Shown in pieces: positions 31,176-41,830 of a stretch of 64,000 nucleotides of DNA. Each line of letters starts with the position of its first letter. The stretch's first letter is position 1. The notes below the pieces were generated by a model. That model was not told where the DNA came from, did no database searches, and was given only the letters and a program-made list of their open reading frames with translations. The translations under genes were made by a program, and so were the position numbers. Origin of the DNA: Apoderus coryli (taxonomy: Eukaryota; Arthropoda; Insecta; Coleoptera; Attelabidae); contig OU452198.1 in NCBI GenBank assembly GCA_911728435.2, positions 31,091,902-31,155,901 of the forward strand, given 5' to 3'.

Positions 31176-31886
31176 ATTTATCTTTATTTGTTGTTATGTT
31201 GTTAAGTTCTTAATCGCTTTATTAAAAAAGTATTTTTTGTCAAAGTATAATTAATAATACCTCTTTGTCTTGTCTTAGGAATTTATTTCCACCACTGAAC
31301 TTCAATATTAGCAATAGTAAATAAGATTCAATTAGCATTTTACTATTATAAAAAATACTGCCAAATCTCAACGAATTTGGGTAAAACGTAATTCGCAACG
31401 AGATTCGCAATAATTCTGTAAAAGTGATTTTTAAAATTATTCAGGGACATGCATTTAAGTGGTTTTAATTTTTTTTTTCTCGAAAACGATGCAAGATACA
31501 AAAAAATATCAAGAGACATTAAAGTTGTATTTTTAATGGCTTAATCCAAAAATTATTTTTTTAATTTTAAAAAGTCAGTGGCGCACATTTTTTTTGTTAT
31601 TTTTATTCGTGAAACTGCCTTTTACGACGCCACTGGAAGTTATAATCAACAATTAATTGGTGCTAACTTAGCGTCTTATCATAGTCCATAAAACTGCTAA
31701 ATTTCAACAAAATCGGTCAACAGGTGTTTGAGACATTAATAAATAAATGTAAAAAAAAAATTTTTGACACCCTGTATCTTGAAAACTATACATTTCCGGA
31801 CACCTGCTTATATGAACTTTTTACCTTAAAATCACTCAAAGAATCACCCCCTGAAGTTTGGCCAGATACTTAATTAACACCCTGTA
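31176..31886. other. Unit 2 stretch without a gene
   Basis: Corresponds to 17085-17785. Includes a TTTTTGACACCCTGTATCTT phrase near 31760, a common signature of Tc1/mariner-derived insect repeats. No coding. Confidence 0.5.
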
Positions 31887-32354
31887 TACGAATTGCTTGT
31901 TACATAAAGCAACAAGACTTTATGTTGGAAATTTGTTTCACACTACCATGCTTTCAACAGACGGCCGTTTCGTCGATCCACGACTCATCAGTGGTGATCG
32001 GCAGGCAGTGTGACCCAAATTTCCAACATTTACGAAAAGCTTATACTAGCACGAGAAATGATTGAGAGAGAAATGTTTTTTGCGCCATCTAGCGTGAGCA
32101 GGCAATATGCCCGGTGAAACACAGTTCACAAACGATTTCACAAATTTCCAACATAACTGAAAGTCTTGTTGCTTTATGTAACAAGCAATTCGTAAATAAA
32201 GCCTCCCCGCTAGGGGATTCGGGCGCATCTAGTGTTGGCAATATGATATAATGGAGTTATTACTTCTTGTCCGGCCATCGATTGTGAACTGTGTTTCACC
32301 AGGCATATTGCCTGCTCACGCTAGATGTCGCCAAAACATCTCTCTCTCTCTCAA
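31887..32354. repeat. Two interlocked foldback repeats, unit 2 copy
   Basis: Same arms as at 17786-18253: TACGAATTGCTTGTTACATA with its reverse complement ending 32194, and the GCATCTAGCGTGAGCAGGC-type arm with its partner near 32330. Confidence 0.75.
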
Positions 32355-32425
32355 TAAATATACAATTTATATAGACCTTTAATCGAGCAGCTATATTGTA
32401 TATAAACTAAATACATGTTATTATA

Positions 32426-33217
32426 CAAGGTGTTTCAAAAAAAGCTGACCAAAATTTGTGAGCGAATTGGGGACATCTAATCATGAAAAAAACCTAAATT
32501 GTAATTTTTCGAAAAGTCCTTATTTACAAAGATACAGGGTGTTAAAGATGAATGCCTGAGGACGATTTTTTGAAATATTTTCGAAACGAGTAAAAATAAA
32601 TTAACCAAATGTAGCATATTTATTCACCTAGTTAAATGTCGTAAACTGACATGAAATTGAATAAAAAAGGATGACCATAGGCGGATAAACGGGGGGGGGG
32701 GGGGGGGATAATTTAACTTTTTTTCCTTGTGATTTTTATTCATGTTGTGTCAAAAATGTGATAAAATAAAGTTTTCTACTTAAAAAAGGCATACTTCTTT
32801 TTTCTCGAAAAACTTAAAGGTTTTCGAGAAATTCGAGTTTGAAAATTTTAGGACAAAACTGGTCCTTAGTAAATAGCATTAATAAAATTTTAGAAAACTT
32901 GTCGTTGGCAAACTGTATTTCAATAATTTTATTAATGCTGTTTACTAAGACCAGTTTTGTCCTAAAATTTTCAAACTCGAATTTCTCGAAAACCTTTAAG
33001 TTTTTCGAGAAAAAAGAAGTATGCCTTTTTTATGCAAAAAACTTTATTTTATCACATTTTTGACATAAAATGAAAAAAATCGTCCTCAGGCAGTCATCTT
33101 TAACACCCTGTATCTTTGTAAATAAGAACTTTTCGAAAAATTACAATTTAGGTTTTTCATGATTAGATGTCCCCAATTCGCTCACAAAGTTTGGCCAGCT
33201 TTTTTTGAAACACCTTG
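32426..33217 (+). mobile_element. Foldback element (CAAGGTGTTTC family), unit 2
   Basis: 792 bp, TA-flanked, complete. Long inverted ends plus an inner palindrome; G run of about 16 near 32692. Non-coding; a 74-codon frame inside is a by-product of the palindrome. Confidence 0.85.
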
Positions 33218-34316
33218 TATATTAAATCACCTAGCTACCAAAATTAATATACAGGAAAAATAAAAAGTCAGCGTCCACGAAAATTATTTTTCCTGAATAA
33301 GGCTCACCACTCCACTTCTTTCGATTACAAAATTAATATAGTTTGATTAGAGTTTCTTATACTAATTCTGTATAGAAACTAGGGTTGTTCGATTTATAGC
33401 ATGGTAAAATCTAATAGATCTGTTCCTTTTTTACCTGTATTCTTCTTTGGGAAACCCAAAAGATCTTCCTGATGTTGGCCTTGTCCATACAACACAGCAC
33501 TGAGATATTAAAATTGTTTCTGTATGCTATTAACTAAACTAATCAAATAGCAAAAAATAAAAAAAAAACGTTTTAAAATTAATTCCAATATAAGATATTT
33601 ATGTCAAACTAATACACAATTTAATAAACACTACAACGAAAACGTACGACTAGAGCCTATCACATCACAAATAAAAAGCATATTATATATTATAGGTATT
33701 GCACGTGCATAATCTCGAAAGAAATAAAAACAACATACCAAACCCGCGCCGACAAAGAATCCGCCGCATTTTTAATTAAAAATTAATCATTCTTAATAAT
33801 AATTTATTTCAGTAAAAACTATTCAATCTCATACAACAAAGTACAAATGGTATAATAATACTCTTGTGCATGCTGCAGGTCAACCGTTATAAATCAGAAC
33901 CAATCGAGACTCCATAGTGGTTTTACTGTCTCCCTTTAAATATACGGTGCCTATAGTGATTGTTTTGATGGGAGTCAACAACGTCCAACGTTATTGGATT
34001 GGACTGACTTGGTCGAAATAACTTTTAGCAGATAACATAGTTCGCCACGTGATATTTTTGATTTTTACTGCTTTCCACGGGAAGATTTTCATGAAGGAAA
34101 ATCTTACAACCAGTGAAAGTAAATTGTAGTTTCCTATTTATTGTCTTAGAAATTTTAAAAATCTTACAAAATATGTGCAAGAATAAAATACATCTAAATC
34201 TAAGTATTTACAAATTAAAATAATATCTATACCTACAAAATAATCTAATATGTACAAACCTAAACTAATTCATGATTTACAATTACAATATATACAAAAA
34301 CCACACTACTCACCGA
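33218..34316. other. Downstream flank of F-box copy 3
   Basis: Mirror of 22437-23536. A one-base loss near 34065 breaks the 68-codon frame seen in other copies. No gene. Confidence 0.5.
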
Positions 34317-34739
34317 TTACAATCTGTACGGATTCAAGCGATGCTGCCTAGTCTTGGATCTAACCATCTTCTGATTTTTGTCACACTTCTTCAACAAATT
34401 CTCTCCCGATCTAGCGGTCGTCCTATCTCTCACCCTGACATCCTTAACAACGTTTCGTCCATAAGTCGCAGCTTTTGATTCACCCGTTCTCTCTATATTC
34501 GTCGTCAATTTCGGATTAAACTTAAACTCTAAAGTAGTCTTCTTCTCCTGCACTAACGCATCACGTATTTTTTTCTTCAGCACTGGATCGCCGTAAGAAA
34601 TGCTCAATAAAATTGAAAAACTACGTACCATCGATAATAAAGACGTTGCATCCAACATACGTAATATCATACACCACATTTCCACTGGTAAACATGGCAA
34701 CTGTGCCGGAGACTCGATCCATCTAAACAATTTAAACAT
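34317..34739 (-). CDS. F-box-like protein, array copy 3
   Basis: 140 residues and the majority form among the five copies (Met24, Leu54, Lys73, Arg95, Ala109, Val126). F-box at 12-56, basic tail 65-140. Promoter: TCAGTT initiator near 34805, TATATAAA near 34832 and two CCAAT boxes. Donor GTGAGT 4 bases after the stop. It lies antisense to the array's SET8 exons. Intronless coding frame with no damage although the flanks carry base losses. Confidence 0.75.
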   Translation of the reverse strand: MFKLFRWIESPAQLPCLPVEMWCMILRMLDATSLLSMVRSFSILLSISYGDPVLKKKIRDALVQEKKTTLEFKFNPKLTTNIERTGESKAATYGRNVVKDVRVRDRTTARSGENLLKKCDKNQKMVRSKTRQHRLNPYRL

Positions 34740-36309
34740 TTTCGCGCAATAATTTTTTTTTCTCTTAAATTAGCACACTACAATAATTATTATTAAATTT
34801 TAACTGACTATATCGCGCACGGCACTGGGTTTATATACTCCTACTACTGAGCCGCGCAGCCAATAGGGTGTTAGCTCCTCCGACGCACACTACATGCACG
34901 TTTCTCATTGGTTATATATTTCGTTGCCCGCACCAGTGAAAAATAATCGATAACGCTTACATGTTTTGTTGACCAACTTAGCGTTTTTGTGTCATTTTAA
35001 CAACACACCGATTTGAAAATTGAAATAACTGGATATGTAGTATAATAACGGTGTTGTTTCAAGAACAATATTCCCAGACGTCATTTTGTGATCTGAACAT
35101 CTAAACATTACAGAATCAATACTGCCAGCTGCTTTAGGAACTTTTTAATGAAGGCTTATTTAAAATTAAAAGCTGGCTGATATTACTCATTGGACCTCAT
35201 TACCCTGGGTTACCAATGTGCCGTATTACAGATTACAGGACTTCCAGCTCTAAAGTAGTAAATGGTCACGAAAAGATTGGCATATATAAAGTAAGGTTTA
35301 GATTCTGCCAAACAAAGGTAATTAGGATTGTTAAATAAAATATAACATTTTCCACAAGACAAAAAGGAAACTATAAATTATTTTTTTATTAAATCATCTG
35401 TGCTGTGTGTAGGTGTTATATTTACAAATTGTACAATATTTAATTAACTATAATATATATATATAAAGATTCTCTTAATATACTTACAACTTAAAAAATA
35501 GTAATTTACTAAATACAGCTAAATAACTATCATCAATTTTTAGTATTAGTTACTAAAAAGTACGTATTATAAAATAAAGATCGCATGTATCATGAGTAAA
35601 TTTTCATTTCTTTTTTTAAATTTAATCTCATCAAATGATTGTTTCACAATAATTTATTGAAGGTTTCGATTGTGATTACTTCAAACTGGTGAGAATATGC
35701 TTGTACAACAACAGGTTGAGCCTAGAACAGTAGGCGTAGGCAAAATTTAGGGGCTTTCAAAGATAAGAGCTTGCATTATATTAAGTTCCTGGTTTACGTT
35801 CAATGCATTCTTTGGATCATCTAGTAAAAGGTAAAGACCTCACAAACTTAAGATTGCAATGTCTTAAGAGGAAGGAAGGAAGAAGAAAAGAGTATTGGAA
35901 ACCCGGCACAACGAACAGTGACATTGATCCGTTATGATCAGATTTGCAGAGTCCGATTAAAACGAAGGAACTGACTTAAAAACGAAATAAGGATCATGGT
36001 TCTTATGGAATAAGTTCTATAGAGGAAGGCGTAACAGTAAGTGCAATAGCCCATTTTCTTTCAAATGAAATCGATAAGCAACCAGTTCCTTAATATATTC
36101 AAGGTCAATTGACTGACAGTGACAGTTTGACGTTCCTTCTACAATAAAAATACTTGACATTGACATGTGAGCACGTCACGCCAGTTTATCTGATTTGAGT
36201 TTGAGAAGGATAAAGCCTTATGTGTTGGTAATTATTGTGCATGATGGGGACAGGGGCCGCCTCTCGCAGAGTCGATATAGTGAATTTCTGTTCACTCGGC
36301 ATATTACCG
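34740..36309. other. Upstream flank of F-box copy 3
   Basis: Promoter, then AT-rich sequence matching 41831-43390. It ends at a deletion joint near 36308, where CATATTACC meets TACAAGGTTC. In unit 4 these two points are about 2.4 kb apart, so the tandem-repeat block and unit junction were lost here. Confidence 0.6.
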
Positions 36310-36528
36310 TACAAGGTTCTAAGATTCGATTGGAGTCTGGAAACACATTCATGTTAGTCAGCTAGTGGCTGCTTAAGTGTATATACATGAACTTACTTAC
36401 TTTTGTGGAAAAAAATATATTTAATATGTTTAAAAACTTAAAATTAAGAAATCATATAAGATTTTTAATATGAAACTATTTTTTTTTTTGATGTAATCAA
36501 TAATTGGAAATGATTTTTGATTTTTCAG

Positions 36529-36571
36529 ATCCAAGGAATCACTCAAACACCATCCATGGTTGGCCTACTAG
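36529..36571 (+). pseudogene. SET8 terminal exon, duplicate copy 3
   Basis: Acceptor and 43 coding bases identical to the colinear exon. A run of T longer than in other copies lies upstream (36479-36489) and a 2-base loss lies in the 3' flank near 36744. Confidence 0.9.
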
Positions 36572-37011
36572 CTTATTTATATTCAAGTTTTGTTGATTTT
36601 TTTTGTTTTGTGATGTAGGGTTCTAGTTTATGGGGTAAATTATAATTAAATCGAATTTTTACTTAACTATTAAACTATTACTTATATTATATATTTTAGA
36701 CTTGTTGATTACTTTGATTTGAATGATTCAGTATTTTTTGTTTTATGATAAGAAAATCTCAGATGATAAACTAAGTACATCAGACTACTCTTAATTAATT
36801 AATTTATTATTCTAGTATTTTATGGTTCTTGACAAAGCTTTTTTGTAAATAAATTTGTGATTGATATTATGAATTCATCTGTTTTCTTTTCTTAAAAAAC
36901 TTTCATGTGTTACATACTACAGTGGCGGATATTTATAATTATACACCTCGTGTCAACAACGGTATACGCAGAATCCTGACTGTTTCGGACGCTTGTGAAA
37001 ACAAACCTATA

Positions 37012-37199
37012 GCCACAGGTTATATACAGTTACTTCACCTCACCTTTGTTACCTCAGTCTTCAAAGCAATTCGACGCCGCTTATAGTATATATAGATATA
37101 GTATAATATAGTAGCGGGCCAGAATGTGACTGGGATTGCGACGAGTTGATGCCGTTTTTAGCGTCTACTGACCCTATAGTTATTATTCTATGATATATC
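37012..37199. mobile_element. Small MITE inserted in unit 3
   Basis: About 188 bp absent at the same point in the other units (AACCTATAGCAGCGTAAATA reads through). Same family as 19725-19905, with TAGCGGGCCAGAA and GGGATTGCGACGAG. Flanks have ATAGC / ATATCAGC, a possible short duplication. Confidence 0.75.
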
Positions 37200-37329
37200 A
37201 GCGTAAATATATGAGACAGTATATCTACTCCTCGTCGGTACCCTTTGTGGAGCGTTTACAGAGAGGTGCCGCGTATCGGGACATGCTACAATAGAAAATA
37301 GCCGAGAAAGCAAAATACGGGGGCATCTA

Positions 37330-38524
37330 TGCACGCATGTTTGAAAATTATTCTTTCGAGGGCGGTAAAAATTGGAATTGTATATTTGTTGTTATTTAAA
37401 TTAAGTAGATAATTTTTAAATTAAAACCATTGGTACATAAAAGCTTTTTTTTATTTATTTTACACAAAATTACCGATGTTTGATTTTTACCAAAAAATAT
37501 AACTAAGATAGGTAGGTACTTACAAAAGGAAAATAAATTGAAAAAGTACAAAATTACATATACTTAACTAAGTATTTAATAAATTAAAACATAGGTATGA
37601 AACACAATATTTTAGCACATAAAAAAATAGAAAAGATATATTTGTAATAATAAATATATAATTTATATAGACCTTTAATCGATCAGGTATATTGTATATA
37701 AACTAAATAAATGTTATTATATATTAAATCACCTAGCTACTTAGACCAAAATTAATATACAGGAAAAATAAAAAGTCAGCCTCCACGAAATTTATTTTTC
37801 CTGAATAAGGCTCACCACTCCACTTCTTTCGAATACAAAATTCATATAGTTTGATTAGAGTTTCTTATACTAATTCTGTATAGAAACTGGGGTTGTTCGA
37901 TTTATAGCATGGTAAAATCTAATAGATCTCTTCCTTTTTTACCTGTATTCTTCTTTGGGGAAACCCAAAAGAAGATCTTCCTGATGCTGGCCTTGCTGTG
38001 CAATTGTCCACACAACACAGCACTGAGATATTAAAATTGTTTCTGTATGCTATTAACTAAACTAATCAAATAGCAAAAAACAAATTAAAAAACGTTTTAA
38101 AATTAATTCCAATGTAAGATATTTATGTCAAACTAATACACAATTTAATAAAGACTACAACGAAAACGTACGACTAGAGCCTATCACATCGCAAATAAAA
38201 ATCATATATAGATATTGCATCTGCATAATCTCGAAAGAAATAAAAACAAAATACCAAACGCCGCGCCGACAAAGAATCCGCATTTTTAATTAAAAATTAA
38301 TCATTCTTATTATTATTTATTTCAGTAAAAACTATTCAATCTTATACAACAAAGTACAACTGGTACAATAATACTCTTGTGCATGCTGCAGGTCAACCGT
38401 TATAAATCAGAACCAATCGAGACTCCCAACTGACTTCATAAAAGAGTGGTGACCGATGCTGCGCGAGAGAGATAATAATATGTCGGGTAGATTTCATAGT
38501 GGTTTTACTGTCTCCCTTTAAATA
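37330..38524. other. Unit 3 stretch without a gene
   Basis: Matches the unit up to the LINE insertion. About 70 bp near 38428-38495 (GGTGACCGATGCTGCGCG) are not in the other copies. No coding. Confidence 0.5.
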
Positions 38525-39089
38525 TAATAATAATAATAAGTGACTTTATTGTAATTATATATATAAATACAATAGTCGAAGTTGAAGCTTATTGCTTCCT
38601 AACTTAACCACTCAAAAGTAATCGTCCATTGAAGACAAAAAAAAAGACAGACAAAAGGAAACCTTACTTGAATAAATACAAAACATACCTTATTAAAACA
38701 ACAACCTAATTTAGAGGACTATCCAAATTTTAAATAAGTCCAATACAAAATACAACTTGTTGAAATAAAAAATACAATAAAAAGCTTACTCTAACCCACC
38801 TTGTTAATTTACTCAACCCTAAACAGATACCAATTACATTACTGACTTTAACAATTTCAAATTAAAGAATGGACAATATGACGGAGTGCGGCTTTAAATC
38901 TATGTCCTGATAGAAGCTTTACATCATTCGGCAGCTGATTATATACTTGTGCAATGTTATATGAAAATGACCGTTCGTACATAACCGATCGATGAGCAGG
39001 AGGCGTAATGATTAATTTGTGTCTAATATTAATATCATGAGCTGTTCCTCTAAACTGAACTCTATCAAATAAATACCCAGGACATCTAT

Positions 39090-40499
39090 TCAATAAAACT
39101 TTAAAAGCGTTAAGGAGTGAAATGTTCGCCTTTCGTTCATTTTAAGCCATCCTATCTCTCGAGTTTTGGCGGTAATACCGCGCTCACGCCCTCGAATGCC
39201 TGATATAAGACGAACACACGAGTTTTGCATTAGTTGGATACGGCGTTGATCTACTGTTAATAAACAAGGTCCATACATTACGTCGCAGAAATTAAAGTGT
39301 GACAACACCAATGAATCGCACAAGAGTTTCTTCACCTGAGTTGTTAAAAATTTTCGTTGGCCATAGATCAACTTTAAGCTAGCAAATCCCCTCTTGACAC
39401 AACAACTAACATGCTTCTGAAATCTCAAACCAGTGCCAAGTGTAACGCCCATATTCCTAGCCTCGTTCACGCAGTCAAGTCGCTGGTTTTCGATGCTAAT
39501 ATCAAGCAAATCACAAATTTGCTGCTGTAATTGCGGCTTACTAAAAAGCAGCAATTGTGACTTACCAGGATTAATATCTAAGCAGTGGTCACGCGATGTC
39601 TTAACCAAGCTAGCCAAATCAGCATTAATATCACTGACAGCCTGGACGACGGAACTCGGAAAAAATGACCTGTACACCTGCGTGTCATCCGCATATAAAT
39701 GGACTGAACAGTGCTCCAGCTTTGTGACAAGCTGTGACGTATACAATACAAACAAAATTGGTCCCAAAATGGATCCCTGCGGAACTCCCCCATTTGTTGA
39801 AGAAACCTCGGAAGTTTTTCCATTCAATACTACCGCCTGCCTTCGATCGCCCAAGAACCTCTCAATAAGACATCTAGCCGAATCACCAAAACCCAAGTAA
39901 TTGAGAATCGCCAACATCAACCCGTGATCAAGACGATCGAACGTTTTGGAATAATCCAAGAGCACGAGGGCAGCCGCCTCACCATCATCCAATGCTCGAA
40001 AAATGTCATCTGTAACTTTTAGCAGAGCAGAGCAGCAGCTATGATTTTCGCGAAATCCCGATTGCACCTTCGGAAGAAGCCCAAACTCTTCTATATAGAC
40101 TATCATCTGATTGCAGAGTATTCTCTCAAGAATTTTAGACATCGCGGGTAAGATGCTTACAGGTCTGAGATCCCTCAGCTCCCTTGGATCCGACTTCTTT
40201 GGCAACGGGACAATACTTGCGCACCGCCAACACTCGGGGTACGACTCCTGCTCAATGCAAGAGTTCACCAGATGAAGGATAAATGACAGTATATAAGGCC
40301 AGCAGCGCTTCAACATTTCTGCACTGATACCATCCGTGCCTACAGCCCTTGTTTTAATCTTAAACAAAGCCTCACTGACCTCCTCGGACGACGCCATCCT
40401 GAAACAAAACAACTCACTATTTGTTTTTCTATTATTTAAATAAAAATCCAATAAATCAGCAATCAGGCAGAAGTCGGGGTATGTATGCAAAATACTCAT
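39090..40499 (-). CDS. LINE reverse transcriptase (469-codon open frame)
   Basis: Non-LTR reverse transcriptase that would copy element RNA at a nicked target. Order: RAVGTDGISAEMLKRCWPYI, DLRPVSILPAMSKILE, LVLLDYSKTFDRLDHGLM (motif A), NGGVPQGSILGPILFVLY (B), HLYADDTQVYRSF (C, catalytic Asp pair) and NMGVTLGTGLRF near the thumb. The last part (HSLTLLKFY) is cut by a frame break at 39090, after which 39093-38857 continues the carboxy end. Upstream, 41036-40505 supplies the endonuclease tail (SDHLPVTYKL) and linker in other frames. So the RT core is intact but the whole polyprotein is not. CR1/Jockey-like by style. Confidence 0.85.
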   Translation of the reverse strand: MSILHTYPDFCLIADLLDFYLNNRKTNSELFCFRMASSEEVSEALFKIKTRAVGTDGISAEMLKRCWPYILSFILHLVNSCIEQESYPECWRCASIVPLPKKSDPRELRDLRPVSILPAMSKILERILCNQMIVYIEEFGLLPKVQSGFRENHSCCSALLKVTDDIFRALDDGEAAALVLLDYSKTFDRLDHGLMLAILNYLGFGDSARCLIERFLGDRRQAVVLNGKTSEVSSTNGGVPQGSILGPILFVLYTSQLVTKLEHCSVHLYADDTQVYRSFFPSSVVQAVSDINADLASLVKTSRDHCLDINPGKSQLLLFSKPQLQQQICDLLDISIENQRLDCVNEARNMGVTLGTGLRFQKHVSCCVKRGFASLKLIYGQRKFLTTQVKKLLCDSLVLSHFNFCDVMYGPCLLTVDQRRIQLMQNSCVRLISGIRGRERGITAKTREIGWLKMNERRTFHSLTLLKFY

Positions 40500-40504
40500 T
40501 CATT

Positions 40505-41036
40505 TCATCCACATTCTGGAGGCTCGAAGGCAAACCTTCCATAAACGTCCAGATCGCGCAACAATTTCCAATTATCTTTGGAACTATTATTCTTGAACTG
40601 GTCCAATAAATGTTTTCTCTTAGCTTTTCGAATCTCATCGGAAGCCAAGTTGCGAGCACGCTTATATGCATTCCAGTTTTCAACAGATCTATTACGTTTA
40701 TATTTGGTCAAACATTTTTGTCTGAGTCTCTGAAGCTGCTTAATATCGTCTGTTATCCAACGTGCTTTCTTCTTAGATATCCGAACAGTTCTCACAGGAG
40801 CATATTTGTTAAAGATATCCAAAATATAACGGTTAAACATTTCAAATTTCTCATCAACATTGCCCTGGTATAATATATTATGGAAGGGAACATTCACCAA
40901 ATCAGAATAAAACAGCTCCTGATCAAACCGCCGAAAGTTCCGAAAGGTATAAAAAAACGGTCTATGCTGTATGAATTTCAACTTTAACTTATAAGTTACT
41001 GGCAGATGATCCGATAAATCTGCTGAATAATCTACT
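40505..41036 (-). pseudogene. LINE endonuclease tail and linker
   Basis: Minus strand reads VDYSADLSDHLPVTYKLKL, the SDH motif that closes an AP-like endonuclease domain, then a basic linker (KKKARWITDDIKQLQRLRQ). Its 5' side is truncated at the insertion edge and its 3' side is out of frame with the RT. Confidence 0.8.
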
Positions 41037-41407
41037 GTGCCTATAGTGATTGTTTTGATTGGAGTCAACAACGTCCAACGTTATTGGATTGGACTGACTT
41101 GGTCGAAATAACTTTTAGCAGATAACATAGTTCGCCACGTGATATTTTTGATTTTTTACTGCTTTCCACGGGAAGATTTTCATGAAAGAAAATCTTACAA
41201 CCAGTGAAAGTAAATTGTAGTTTCCTATTTATTGTCTTAGAAATTTTAAAAATCTTACAAAATATGTGCAAGAATAAAATACATCTAAATCTAAGTATTT
41301 ACAAATTAAAATAATATCTATACCTACAAAATAATCTAATATGTACAAACCTAAACTAATTCATGATTTACAATTTAAATATATACAAAAACCACACTAC
41401 TCACCGA

Positions 41408-41830
41408 TTACAATCTGTACGGATTCAAGCGATGCTGCCTAGTCTTGGATCTAATCATCTTCTGATTTTTGTCACACTTCTTCAACAAATTCTCTCCCGA
41501 TCTAGCGGTCGTCCTATCTCTCACCCTGACATCCTTAACAACGTTTTGTCCATAAGTCGCAGCTTTTGATTCACCCGTTCTCTCTATATTCGTCGTCAAT
41601 TTCGGATTAAACTTAAACTCTAAAGTAGTCTTCTTCTCCTGCACTAATGCATCACGTATTTTTTTCTTCACCACTGGATCGCCGTAAGAAATACTCAATA
41701 AAATTGAAAAACTACGTACCATCGATAATAAAGACGTTGCATCCAACATACGTAATATCATACACCACATTTCCACTGGTAAACATGGCAACTGTGCCGG
41801 AGACTCGATCCATCTAAACAATTTAAACAT
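41408..41830 (-). CDS. F-box-like protein, array copy 4
   Basis: 140 residues. The most changed copy: Val54, Gln95 and Ile126 in place of Leu, Arg and Val. The changes are conservative and leave the F-box (12-56) and the basic tail in place. Promoter parts as in copy 2, with TCAGTT near 41895 and TATATAAA near 41920. Post-stop GTGAGT donor present. A LINE lies 0.4 kb downstream (41036), shortening the 3' flank. Confidence 0.72.
   Translation of the reverse strand: MFKLFRWIESPAQLPCLPVEMWCMILRMLDATSLLSMVRSFSILLSISYGDPVVKKKIRDALVQEKKTTLEFKFNPKLTTNIERTGESKAATYGQNVVKDVRVRDRTTARSGENLLKKCDKNQKMIRSKTRQHRLNPYRL

Larger units (their letters stand above)
28576..36309. repeat. Array unit 2
   Basis: 7.7 kb. 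Starts at the junction TACAGGGTAT-ATACACATAG, identical in units 4 and 5. It carries SET8 terminal exon copy 2, RT relic, mariner relic, both foldbacks, a full 792-bp foldback element and F-box copy 3. It lacks the later insertions found in units 1, 3 and 4 and so serves as the cleanest reference unit. At its right end the tandem-repeat block and the next unit's start are deleted. Confidence 0.88.
38525..41036 (-). mobile_element. LINE insertion in unit 3 (5' truncated)
   Basis: About 2.5 kb absent from other units, where CTTTAAATATACGGTGCC reads through. The 3' end on the minus strand is an (ATT)n-type tail at 38525-38540; the 5' end is inside the endonuclease. No clean target duplication was seen; 4 bases of the site may be lost. 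Codes for endonuclease tail, RT and carboxy domain in antisense to the SET8 exons, sense with the F-box gene. Confidence 0.88.
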
